From Haliea sp041746975 (GTDB taxonomy: Bacteria; Pseudomonadota; Gammaproteobacteria; Pseudomonadales; Halieaceae), in contig JBGTGB010000058.1 of assembly GCA_041746975.1 (NCBI GenBank), positions 1 through 64,000 of the forward strand: a DNA stretch of 64,000 nt, written 5' to 3'. Positions within the stretch are counted from its first letter, which is position 1, and each line of letters opens with the position of its first letter. The notes below the pieces were generated by a model that made no database searches, had not been told where the DNA came from, and was given only the letters and a program-made list of their open reading frames with translations. Below are positions 24,676 to 32,397 of this stretch, piece after piece. The translations under genes and the position numbers were made by a program.

Positions 24676-25860
24676 CTAGATAATCCCGCGTGCCCTTAAA
24701 TCGTCCAATGCCCCTCCGTGGCCGAGTTCTTCACCTAGCAGCGCATCATTGTCCTCCCCCAGTCCCCGGCCGGGGGAAATCGCGAGGCGTTCCTGGTCAA
24801 GGCGGATTGGATTTCTCAGCACCTGCAGTTCACCGTCGCGATGTGGAATGGTGGCGCGCATCTTGACCTTATCAACAAAAGGACTATCCAAAGCGGCGGG
24901 TAGATCGTAGACCGGCGCCACCGGCACGTAGGTCTGCAATTTTTCCAGCCAATTCGCTGTGTCATCCCCCTCGAATATCTGATCCAGTATCGGGGTGAGG
25001 AGATCTCTGTTTATTGCGCGATCTCGCATGTTCGCAAAGCGTGAGTCCTGAGCCAATTCAGGATGGCCAATGATATCTACCAGCAATCCCCAGAACTTTT
25101 CGGTCATGCACATGACGAATATCCAGCCATCCGCTGTCTTGACCAACTGCACCGGAGTTTGTGATGGGTGCGAACTGCGCGGCAGGCGTTCAGTGAGAAT
25201 ACCGTGGTTCATATACCAGGTTCCGGGGTAGCTTAACTGGTGTAGTGCCACATCGAACAAGCTTATATCGACGTCACGCCCGCCCTGGCTAGCCCGTCCT
25301 ATCAACGCCGCCAGACATCCCATTCCCGCAACAGTGCCGGTCATGAAATCAATCATTGACAGCCCAAATCGTGTTGGTGGTGAATCCGGGTCACCCGTAA
25401 GCTCGAGAAAACCGCATTCGGACTGCATGAGATAGTCATATCCGGGCCAGTCTGCGCGATCATTGTCTCTTCCGTAGGCCGAGATATGGGTACAGATGAT
25501 ATCGTCCTTAATAGATTTCAGGCTCGCATAGTCCAGGCCAAGCTTTGCGGGCTGATTGCCTCTGAGATTGTTCCAGACCACGTCAGCGGTCTTCACAAGC
25601 TCATGGAATAATGCAGTCCCTTCCTGACTTTTCAGGTTCAGAGTGACACTCTTTTTGTTCAGATTGAATGCCTGGAAGTAGGTACTATCGTCCTCTCCCA
25701 GCAAGACCGCACCGGTTTGACGGGCCGGGTCTCCGCCACTTTCGCGGCTTTCTATCTTGATCACCTCTGCACCGAGATCAGCCAGATACATGGATCCATA
25801 GGGCCCGGCGCCGAATTGTTCGATTGCCAGGACGCGAATGCCCTGCAGTGGTAGGTTCAT
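24676..25860 (-). CDS. CaiB/BaiF family III CoA transferase
   Basis: A 394-residue class III CoA transferase, cytoplasmic. It opens with GIRVLAIEQFGAGPYGSMYLADLGAE broken only by normal family variation, followed by VIKIESRESGGDPAR; the catalytic aspartate is Asp171 in LSMIDFMTGTVAGM. It is transcribed leftward, divergent from hydantoinase A across a 185-bp spacer holding operator-like site C. In this island it probably activates the dicarboxylic or carboxylic acid released by the amidohydrolases for the acyl-CoA dehydrogenase, hydratase and lyase encoded downstream. This is the third CoA transferase of its class in the window. Confidence 0.92.
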   Translation of the reverse strand: MNLPLQGIRVLAIEQFGAGPYGSMYLADLGAEVIKIESRESGGDPARQTGAVLLGEDDSTYFQAFNLNKKSVTLNLKSQEGTALFHELVKTADVVWNNLRGNQPAKLGLDYASLKSIKDDIICTHISAYGRDNDRADWPGYDYLMQSECGFLELTGDPDSPPTRFGLSMIDFMTGTVAGMGCLAALIGRASQGGRDVDISLFDVALHQLSYPGTWYMNHGILTERLPRSSHPSQTPVQLVKTADGWIFVMCMTEKFWGLLVDIIGHPELAQDSRFANMRDRAINRDLLTPILDQIFEGDDTANWLEKLQTYVPVAPVYDLPAALDSPFVDKVKMRATIPHRDGELQVLRNPIRLDQERLAISPGRGLGEDNDALLGEELGHGGALDDLRARGII

Positions 25861-25985
25861 GAGATGGTCGCTCCTTGAAAGAGACGGTTATTGGCGGTCC
25901 TGAGGCTCAATTGCCCACTCTGGCAGCAATGCTTGCATCATCCGGGCAATTATTGCATTCTACAGTCATAGAAGATTAAGCGTCA

Positions 25986-25999
25986 AATGTCCGGTCAAT
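25986..25999. promoter_or_regulatory. Operator-like site C (degenerate copy)
   Basis: AATGTCCGGTCAAT matches the left half (AATGT) and centre of the palindromes at 18789, 23125 and 31828; its core TGTCCGGTCA differs from TGTNCGNACA at one position. It lies 47 bases before the hydantoinase A start and overlaps a perfect 10-bp palindrome, GTCAATTGAC (25994-26003). Weaker than the other three sites, but in the equivalent divergent intergenic position. Confidence 0.5.
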
Positions 26000-26045
26000 T
26001 GACGGTTGGACTTTGGGAATGATAACTGCCAAAGAGAGGTGCAAT

Positions 26046-28103
26046 ATGTCTTATCGCCTAGGAGTCGACGTAGGGGGAACGTTTACTGACCTCTTATTGG
26101 TTGACGAGGATTCGGGGAAAGTTTTCACCGCAAAAGTGCCCAGCACACCGGATGATTCCTCCATTGGTGTGCTCAATGGTATCAAGCGTGTATGCGAAAT
26201 CGCCAACGTCGATCCCGGCAAGATCTCGCAGGTTATGCACGGCACCACGGTTGCCACCAACACCATTCTGACCAACACCGGGGCCAAGGTGGGTCTGGTG
26301 ACGACCAAGGGGTTTCGTCAGGTTCTGCAGATCGCGCGATCCTATGTGCCAGGTGGCCTGGGCGGCTGGGTCATTTACAACAAGAGCGATGCGCTTGCGC
26401 CACTGTCCTGCACAATCGAGGCGGATGAGCGAATGGGTGCAGATGGAAAGGTAGTTCGCCCCCTCAACAAGAAGGCGTTGAAGCAGTCACTGGAAAGCCT
26501 GAAAAAGGAAAATATCGAGGCACTCACAGTATGTCTCATCAACTCCTACGCAAACGGCAGCAATGAGAAGGAAGTTGCCAAGATAGCGAAAGAGGTGTTG
26601 CCGGGAATTCCCATCTCGATCTCCTACGATGTTGTACCGGAGATGCAAGAGTACGAGCGTGCCATAACAACCGTTGCAAACTCCTACGTGCGCCCCCGGG
26701 TCTCAAAGTATGTACAGAATCTGCAGCGCAAGCTCAGCAAGGAAATGGGCGGGGTCAAACTGCATATCCTGCGCTCCGACGGAGGCATGGCTTCAGCGAA
26801 GGTGGCCGAGTCACTACCTGTGAACCTGCTGATGAGCGGTCCTGCGGGCGGCGTTGCCGGTGCGGTCTGGGTAGCGAAGCAGGCCGGATTCAAGGACCTG
26901 CTAACCTTCGACATGGGGGGCACGTCCACCGATGTCGCGCTGGTTCAGGACGGCAAAGCGCAATTGCGTCGAGAAACCACCGTTGGTGACGTTACAGTCC
27001 GTGCATCTTCCGTGGACGTTCGAACTGTGGGTGCAGGGGGTGGCTCAATCGCTCACGTGCCGGAGCTGACCGGCGCGCTTCGTGTCGGGCCAGAAAGTGC
27101 TGGCGCTGAACCGGGTCCTGCTGCCTATAACAAGGGCGGTACCCTGCCAACGGTGACCGATGCGAACGTAGTACTGGGTTACCTGCCAACAGAGGTGCGG
27201 CTTGGGGGTGACATGGAGATTCGCAAGGATCTCGCCGAGGACGCGATTCGGCCCATTGCCAAGGCTCTGGGAATTTCCATCAAGCGTGCCGCCGCCGGCA
27301 TCGTCGATATCGTCAATGAAAATATGTATGGCGCCCTGCGTCTGGTTTCGGTTGAGCAGGGCTATGACCCCCGCGAATTCGCTCTTATTGGCTTTGGTGG
27401 CGCGGGTCCCCTGCATGCCAACGCACTCGGGAAACTGATGAATAGCTGGCCGGTTATTGTCCCGCCAGGCCCGGGTGTATTGTGTGCGTATGGAGACGCC
27501 ACGACACGGGTGCGCGATGAAGCTTCCCGCACCTTCATTCGTCGATTCAGTCAGACAACCGCCGCTCAGGTAGCTCAGATGTTCGAGAAGCTGGCAGCGC
27601 AAGCGGAAAAAACGATCGAGAAGGAAGGAGTGCCGGAAAACGAGCGCAGCCTTACCTACCAGGCAGATATTCGTTACCACGGACAGGGGCTGCTATTGAC
27701 TGTAGACTTTGAATTGGATGCACTACGGTCACAAGGTCTGGACGTCATCGGTGACCAGTTTGAAGAGATGCACAAGCAGCTGTTCACCTTCGCTCTTGAG
27801 AGCGACAAGGAAATTGTGAACCTGCGCGCGGTTGCGCAGGGGCGCTCCGCAGATATTGAACCTCAAAAGGTGGCTCAGGGGTCCCGCACACCGAACAAGG
27901 CGTCCATTATCGGTAAGTCCAGTGTTTACATGGACCACAAGGATCTGCAGGCCACTCTGTACAAACGGTCAGAGCTGCGCGCTGGTAACGAAATCCCCGG
28001 GCCAGCTGTCTTGTTGGAAATGGATTCGACCACAGTTATTTTGCCAGGGCATATCGGCAAGGTAGATACTTTCGGAAATATTCTGATTACGCCACAAGCG
28101 TAA
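26046..28103 (+). CDS. hyuA: Hydantoinase/oxoprolinase subunit A (HyuA-type)
   Basis: A 685-residue HyuA-type subunit of the hydantoinase/5-oxoprolinase/acetone-carboxylase superfamily, which couples ATP hydrolysis to ring opening or carboxylation. The N-terminal actin-like phosphate motif GVDVGGTFTDLLLVD, the MHGTTVATNTI motif and the second phosphate loop DMGGTSTDVALV are intact, and GAGGGSIAHV and GFGGAGPLHA are typical of the central domain. The ATG at 26046 has GAGAGG six bases upstream; earlier ATG and TTG codons in frame are less likely. HyuB follows 19 bases later. No acetone-carboxylase gamma subunit is nearby, so an N-methylhydantoinase-like, ATP-dependent cyclic amide hydrolysis is the more likely role. 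Confidence 0.92.
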   Translation: MSYRLGVDVGGTFTDLLLVDEDSGKVFTAKVPSTPDDSSIGVLNGIKRVCEIANVDPGKISQVMHGTTVATNTILTNTGAKVGLVTTKGFRQVLQIARSYVPGGLGGWVIYNKSDALAPLSCTIEADERMGADGKVVRPLNKKALKQSLESLKKENIEALTVCLINSYANGSNEKEVAKIAKEVLPGIPISISYDVVPEMQEYERAITTVANSYVRPRVSKYVQNLQRKLSKEMGGVKLHILRSDGGMASAKVAESLPVNLLMSGPAGGVAGAVWVAKQAGFKDLLTFDMGGTSTDVALVQDGKAQLRRETTVGDVTVRASSVDVRTVGAGGGSIAHVPELTGALRVGPESAGAEPGPAAYNKGGTLPTVTDANVVLGYLPTEVRLGGDMEIRKDLAEDAIRPIAKALGISIKRAAAGIVDIVNENMYGALRLVSVEQGYDPREFALIGFGGAGPLHANALGKLMNSWPVIVPPGPGVLCAYGDATTRVRDEASRTFIRRFSQTTAAQVAQMFEKLAAQAEKTIEKEGVPENERSLTYQADIRYHGQGLLLTVDFELDALRSQGLDVIGDQFEEMHKQLFTFALESDKEIVNLRAVAQGRSADIEPQKVAQGSRTPNKASIIGKSSVYMDHKDLQATLYKRSELRAGNEIPGPAVLLEMDSTTVILPGHIGKVDTFGNILITPQA

Positions 28104-28122
28104 CTGACGAGGAGCAGAGCAC

Positions 28123-30087
28123 ATGCCAGCAACCATCGTTGAGACCAATACTACCAAGTTCAAGCATAAGGACATCGATCCCATTACGCTCGACATCATC
28201 GAAAATGCGATGATGAACGCGAGATACGAGATGGATACGGTGCTGTTCAGAACCGCCATGTCTCCTGGTATACGGGAGCAGCATGACGAATTTCCCATGA
28301 TTGCGAACCGCGACGGCAAGATGGTCGTCGGCCAGTTCGGAAGCTTCATCCATGGTTTCAAAGAGGCTTACGACGGCACCATAGAGGAGGGTGATCTTTT
28401 CCTGACTACAGACCCCTACTCCTGCAACGGCGCCATCAGTCACGTAAACGATTGGTTGCTGCTGCGGCCGATCTTCAAGAACGGGCGCCTGATTGCCTAT
28501 GCGGCGATGTTTGGTCATATGACCGACGTCGGTGGCAAGGTGCCTGGAAGCTTGCCGACCGATGCCCGTGAGATTTTTGAGGAGGGTATTCGCATACCGC
28601 CTACCAAGATATTCAGGAACGATGAATTGCAGGAAGACCTGCTCAACCTGATATTGCACAACTGCCGCTTGCCTCACTGGAACCGAAGCGACTTCAATGC
28701 ACTAGTCGCGGCTATCAGGACGGCGGAAAAGCGGGTAATCGAAATTGCCAATCGGTTCGGAGATGACCATTTCTACTCTGCCCTGGACGAATTGCTTGAA
28801 CGCAACAAGCTGGCCATGTCGAAGCTCATCAAAAGAACTGTGTCCACCAAGAAGATGGTCTTTGAGGACTACATCTGTGACGACGGCCTGGGTATGGGGC
28901 CGTATAAGATCAAGTGTGCAATGTGGCGTGAGGGTGACAAGGTCATTTTCGACTTTGCAGGTACCGATCCGCAGTCGATCAGCTCTATCAACTTCCTGCT
29001 GAACGAAGAAATGTTCAAAATGTTTTGCGGTGTGTACATGATCATGATTTTTGATCCGCAAATCATGTTCAACGATGGCTTCTATGACCTAATGGAGGTC
29101 AGAATTCCTTTCGGCACGCTGCTGAAACCGAAGCAGCCCGCGGCACTTTCATGTCGCACTCACGCCCTGGGCCGTATTTTTGACGTGCTCGCCGGACTTC
29201 TCGGTCAGGGCAGCCCAGACCTTCTTGCAGGAGCCGGCTTCTCCGATAGTCCGCACTTCATGTATTCGGGCTACGACAAGAATGGCGACTGGTACCAGCT
29301 CTACTCAATCGGCTTTGGGGGCATACCCGGCAAGCCGACAGGGGACGGCCCCGACGGACATTCGCTTTGGCCCAGTTTTACCAACGTCCCCAATGAGTTT
29401 CTGGAGAGTTACTTCCCGTTACGCATAGAACTCTATGAGACCATACCTGATAGTGGAGGCCCAGGACTGCATCGAGGCGGCAACGGGTTGCGTATGGCAT
29501 ACTGCTTCCTCGAGCCCGGCACAATTTCAGTGCACGATGATCGCTGGCTGACCTATCCCTGGGGTGTGAATGGCGGTCTTCCGGGCCGTAGGTCCGAGAA
29601 ACTATTGCACCGAACAGACGGCACCATAGAAAAACTTCCTTCCAAATGCGATCTGATCGAAGTGAACGCCGGTGATATTCTGCACTTCAATACCTGGGGT
29701 GGCGGTGGCTGTGGCGATCCGTTCAAGCGCCCTGCCGAGCGCGTTGCATTTGACGTCAAGGCCGGTCTGGTTACGCGCAAGGGAGCGGAGCGTTACGGCG
29801 TTGTCCTTGAGGATGATTTGTCCGTTAACGAAAAGAAAACTGCCAGTTTGCGGGAAAAATTGTCCAAAGCTCGAGGCAAGCCCCCTGTCTTTGATCGTGG
29901 AGGCACCATCGACGAACTCAAGGCCCGCTGCTTTAAGGAGACCGGGCTGCAGCCACCGCGTCAGCCGGAGTTTCAAACCTGGGCCACCAAGCTGGTTGAT
30001 CTGGCACCCAAGAAGGCCAAGAAAGCCAAGCAGGCGAAAGCCGTCACAGGCAAGTCGGCCGCGAAGCGCAAAAATAAAGTAGCGTGA
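28123..30087 (+). CDS. hyuB: Hydantoinase/oxoprolinase subunit B (HyuB-type)
   Basis: A 654-residue HyuB-type partner of the preceding subunit. It has the family start DPITLDIIENAMMNARYEMD, the segments GHMTDVGGKVPGSLPTDA and NWNTWGGGGCGDPFKRP-like C-terminal motif (HFNTWGGGGCGDP). GAGGAG lies before the ATG. Beyond the conserved core, the last 30 residues form a lysine- and alanine-rich tail (KKAKKAKQAKA and AAKRKNK), which is unusual for the family and could be a disordered or nucleic-acid-like tail. A strong terminator follows 18 bases downstream, so hyuA-hyuB is a two-gene transcript. Confidence 0.92.
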   Translation: MPATIVETNTTKFKHKDIDPITLDIIENAMMNARYEMDTVLFRTAMSPGIREQHDEFPMIANRDGKMVVGQFGSFIHGFKEAYDGTIEEGDLFLTTDPYSCNGAISHVNDWLLLRPIFKNGRLIAYAAMFGHMTDVGGKVPGSLPTDAREIFEEGIRIPPTKIFRNDELQEDLLNLILHNCRLPHWNRSDFNALVAAIRTAEKRVIEIANRFGDDHFYSALDELLERNKLAMSKLIKRTVSTKKMVFEDYICDDGLGMGPYKIKCAMWREGDKVIFDFAGTDPQSISSINFLLNEEMFKMFCGVYMIMIFDPQIMFNDGFYDLMEVRIPFGTLLKPKQPAALSCRTHALGRIFDVLAGLLGQGSPDLLAGAGFSDSPHFMYSGYDKNGDWYQLYSIGFGGIPGKPTGDGPDGHSLWPSFTNVPNEFLESYFPLRIELYETIPDSGGPGLHRGGNGLRMAYCFLEPGTISVHDDRWLTYPWGVNGGLPGRRSEKLLHRTDGTIEKLPSKCDLIEVNAGDILHFNTWGGGGCGDPFKRPAERVAFDVKAGLVTRKGAERYGVVLEDDLSVNEKKTASLREKLSKARGKPPVFDRGGTIDELKARCFKETGLQPPRQPEFQTWATKLVDLAPKKAKKAKQAKAVTGKSAAKRKNKVA

Positions 30088-30104
30088 TACGGCAGTACTG
30101 AGGT

Positions 30105-30131
30105 GGGGCGCCTGTTGGCGCCCCTTTTTTT
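30105..30131. terminator. Rho-independent terminator after hyuB
   Basis: GGGGCGCC at 30105-30112 and GGCGCCCC at 30117-30124 pair perfectly around a 4-base loop and are followed by seven T residues (30125-30131). It ends the rightward hyuAB transcript; the stop of the convergent CitE-type gene lies within the T run. Confidence 0.9.
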
Positions 30132-31014
30132 ATTGCGGGAATTTCCTGGCTAGCGCGAGAATACGCTGAGCCTTGTATACCACCGGGTAATCAATGAAAT
30201 AGCCATCAAGTTGAATGGATACAGAGCCACTGTTTTCAGCCGCCTCAAACGCCGCGACAATAGCTTCCGCGTGCGCAATCTCCTCAGCACTCGGGGTAAA
30301 TACTTCATTACAGAGTGGCACCTGACTGGGGTGAATGCAAAGCTTGCCAGCGAAGCCGAATCTTTTGCCGCGAGCAGCCGAGGCGCGGAATCTTTCATCA
30401 TCCCTTATTTGCAATACGACGGTGTCAATAGGTGGATCAATATTCGCCATTCGAGTGGCATGGCTAATGCGCGCTCTAGCGTAGTTCAGTACCTCTTCGT
30501 CTTCGCTCCAGATGTAGTCCAGGTCCAGGGTATAATCACCGCCGCCAAAAGACAGGCGTTTTACTCTGGAAACGGCACTGGCGATCTCAGTCGCGCACTC
30601 TACACCGCGAGCAGTCTCGATAATTGGCATCAGGTCAATGCCGCCGGGTGCCATCCCGGCTTTACGCTCAGCAGTACTGATAAGCTCGTCAATTGCCAGC
30701 AGGCTAGCTGCGGATTCCACTTTGGGAATAACGATGCCATCAAGCCACGGCCCGACCACCGCCCTTATGTCTTCCTCGCAGTACCCGGTTTCCAGAGAAT
30801 TCACGCGGATGTAGCCCAGACAGCTCCGCGGGTTCTGCATCGCTGCTGTGACACCGGCGCGAGTGGCAACTTTTTCGGCTACCGGGACCGCGTCTTCAAG
30901 GTCAAGTATGACGGCATCGGCCGAGGCGCCAAAGACCTTTTCGACTTTTCGCGGGTGGTTGCCGGGCGTGAACAAAAAGCTTCTGATTGTTCTGATGTCA
31001 GCAGCTGTATTCAT
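30130..31014 (-). CDS. CitE-type CoA-ester lyase
   Basis: A 294-residue lyase of the CitE/malyl-CoA/citramalyl-CoA lyase family, a magnesium-dependent enzyme that cleaves a 3-hydroxydicarboxyl-CoA into an acyl-CoA and a 2-oxo acid. Family motifs: RSFLFTPGNHPRKVEK, AVILDLEDAVP, GYIRVNS, PIIETARGV (metal-binding Glu) and GGGDYTLDLD. The final GFAGKLCIHPSQV is characteristic. The ATG at 31014 starts two bases after the stop of the GntR regulator gene, so the pair is translationally coupled. With the MaoC hydratase and acyl-CoA dehydrogenase next door it resembles the itaconate/citramalate branch of C5-dicarboxylate breakdown. Confidence 0.9.
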   Translation of the reverse strand: MNTAADIRTIRSFLFTPGNHPRKVEKVFGASADAVILDLEDAVPVAEKVATRAGVTAAMQNPRSCLGYIRVNSLETGYCEEDIRAVVGPWLDGIVIPKVESAASLLAIDELISTAERKAGMAPGGIDLMPIIETARGVECATEIASAVSRVKRLSFGGGDYTLDLDYIWSEDEEVLNYARARISHATRMANIDPPIDTVVLQIRDDERFRASAARGKRFGFAGKLCIHPSQVPLCNEVFTPSAEEIAHAEAIVAAFEAAENSGSVSIQLDGYFIDYPVVYKAQRILALARKFPQ

Positions 31015-31016
31015 GC

Positions 31017-31796
31017 TCAACCCCACGTCCAGCCATCAGCGGACTGCCAGCCGCGAGTGAATTCGAAGGAGTAATTGAAATTGGCCGCAGCATGTTCTGA
31101 CAAAGAGGCTTCGAATATTCGGCCATTCTTGCCGAAATATCGACGGCACACTTTCAGGGACGCGGAACCTGGTTCAACATTCAGAAATCCGGCGACTCGC
31201 TCACTCAGAATGCTTGCATATATTTCGACTTGTATCTTTTGCACCTCTTCACCGTAGGAATCGGCGATAAGCCGATAAACGGGGGTAGACGTTGCGCCGA
31301 TTTTGTCAATAACGCCGGCATACTCAGGCAGAATGTAGACATTCACCCAACAAATGGGTAGCGCCGTCTCTACGAATGTTCGAAGACCTGAGACGCAGCT
31401 CCAGTGACTGCTGGTAGGACACTTGAGCTCGCGGGCCAGTGCCCTGTTCAGTTTGACGTCTTCGAATCGGTCGATGACGCGTAGCCGGCTGTCCTCGGGG
31501 TAGCTGAAAAGTTCGGAGGGCTCCTTCACCAACTGGGCGTAAGACGCCTGAGTTTCGCTGGCCACAATGATTGTGCCTATTCCCTGGCGGCGCTCGATCA
31601 GTCGCACTTCTTCAAGTACCCGAAGCGCGCCGCGAATAGTGTGGCGGCTGACGCGGTAGGTCTTCATCAGATCGAGTTCGCCCGGCATGCGCGTCCCAAC
31701 GGCGAATTTTCCGCTGCGGATCGCGCCTAGAAGTTCTTCGGCGATGACTTTGTAACGGGGACTTTTCCCGACATCGCTACCGGCAACGTTCAACAT
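31017..31796 (-). CDS. GntR-family regulator, HutC subfamily (UTRA domain)
   Basis: A 259-residue regulator with an N-terminal winged helix (about residues 12-75: YKVIAEELLGAIRSGKF, then YRVSRHTIRGALRVLEE and the wing RRQGIGTIIV) and a C-terminal UTRA ligand-binding domain. It is cotranscribed with the CitE-type lyase and divergent from the MaoC-acyl-CoA dehydrogenase operon. Operator palindrome D lies 32 bases from its own start, as expected for autoregulation, and the same palindrome recurs at three other promoters of the island. It is thus the best candidate for the local repressor, released by a pathway metabolite. Confidence 0.92.
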   Translation of the reverse strand: MLNVAGSDVGKSPRYKVIAEELLGAIRSGKFAVGTRMPGELDLMKTYRVSRHTIRGALRVLEEVRLIERRQGIGTIIVASETQASYAQLVKEPSELFSYPEDSRLRVIDRFEDVKLNRALARELKCPTSSHWSCVSGLRTFVETALPICWVNVYILPEYAGVIDKIGATSTPVYRLIADSYGEEVQKIQVEIYASILSERVAGFLNVEPGSASLKVCRRYFGKNGRIFEASLSEHAAANFNYSFEFTRGWQSADGWTWG

Positions 31797-31827
31797 GCTT
31801 GCATCCCAACCAACTTAATTGGATACT

Positions 31828-31841
31828 ATTGTCCGTACATT
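31828..31841. promoter_or_regulatory. Operator palindrome D (candidate GntR site)
   Basis: ATTGTCCGTACATT has the core TGTCCGTACA shared with palindromes A and B. It sits in the 76-bp divergent spacer between the GntR gene (start 31796) and the MaoC gene (start 31873), so binding there could control both transcripts. Confidence 0.7.
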
Positions 31842-31872
31842 TGGGGCCACAATCAAGCGTGAGGAGGAAATA

Positions 31873-32397
31873 ATGGGTGTGAGACAGGACGAGCAGCTTG
31901 GGCCGAATCGCTACCGTAGGGCAAGCGGTCGCTTGTATGAAGACTTCACGGTAGGAGATGTATACGAACACCACCCCGGGCGTACGGTAACTCAGCATGA
32001 TAATGCGTGGTTTACCCTGTTGACCATGAACACCCATCCCCTGCATTTTGACGAGGAGTATGCCAAGGGAACCGAATTCGGAAAACCATTGATCTGCAGC
32101 CCGCTGACCGTCGCCATTCTGGTCGGAATGAGCGTCTCCGACGTGAGTGAAAAGGCCATTGCCAACCTCGGCTGGAAAGAAATCGCGCTGGTGGCACCGG
32201 TTTTCCCCGGCGATACCCTGTATGCCGAGTCGGAGGTTCTTGGCAAGCGTGAGTCCAAGTCACGGCCGAATGCTGGCGTGGTCACCGTAAAAACGACGGG
32301 TCGCAATCAGGACGGTAAACCAGTGTGTGTGTTCGAGCGCTCCATGCTGGTGCCTAAGCGCTCTGACGTGAACGTAACGACGGGGGCCATTTCATGA
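31873..32397 (+). CDS. MaoC-type enoyl-CoA hydratase, itaconyl/mesaconyl-CoA hydratase-like
   Basis: A 174-residue hotdog-fold protein with a MaoC-like (R-specific) hydratase domain. The sequence YEDFTVGDVYEHHPGRTV, LTMNTHPLHFDEEYA (catalytic Asp and His region) and GMSVSDVSEKAIANLGW are close to proteins described as itaconyl-CoA or mesaconyl-CoA hydratases. It would add water to an unsaturated acyl-CoA to give the 3-hydroxyacyl-CoA cleaved by the CitE-type lyase. The ATG at 31873 has the strong site GAGGAGG upstream; a TTG at 31819 in the same frame would read through operator D and is rejected. It overlaps the acyl-CoA dehydrogenase gene by ATGA. Confidence 0.92.
   Translation: MGVRQDEQLGPNRYRRASGRLYEDFTVGDVYEHHPGRTVTQHDNAWFTLLTMNTHPLHFDEEYAKGTEFGKPLICSPLTVAILVGMSVSDVSEKAIANLGWKEIALVAPVFPGDTLYAESEVLGKRESKSRPNAGVVTVKTTGRNQDGKPVCVFERSMLVPKRSDVNVTTGAIS

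Noticed and set aside
26046..30087. Acetone or acetophenone carboxylase instead of hydantoinase A/B
   Set aside because: The small gamma subunit or other extra subunits of carboxylases are absent nearby, while amidohydrolases are present, so a hydrolase role is more likely; not fully excluded.
31819..31872. Upstream TTG start for the MaoC gene
   Set aside because: It would place operator D inside the coding region and ignores the strong GAGGAGG site before the ATG at 31873.
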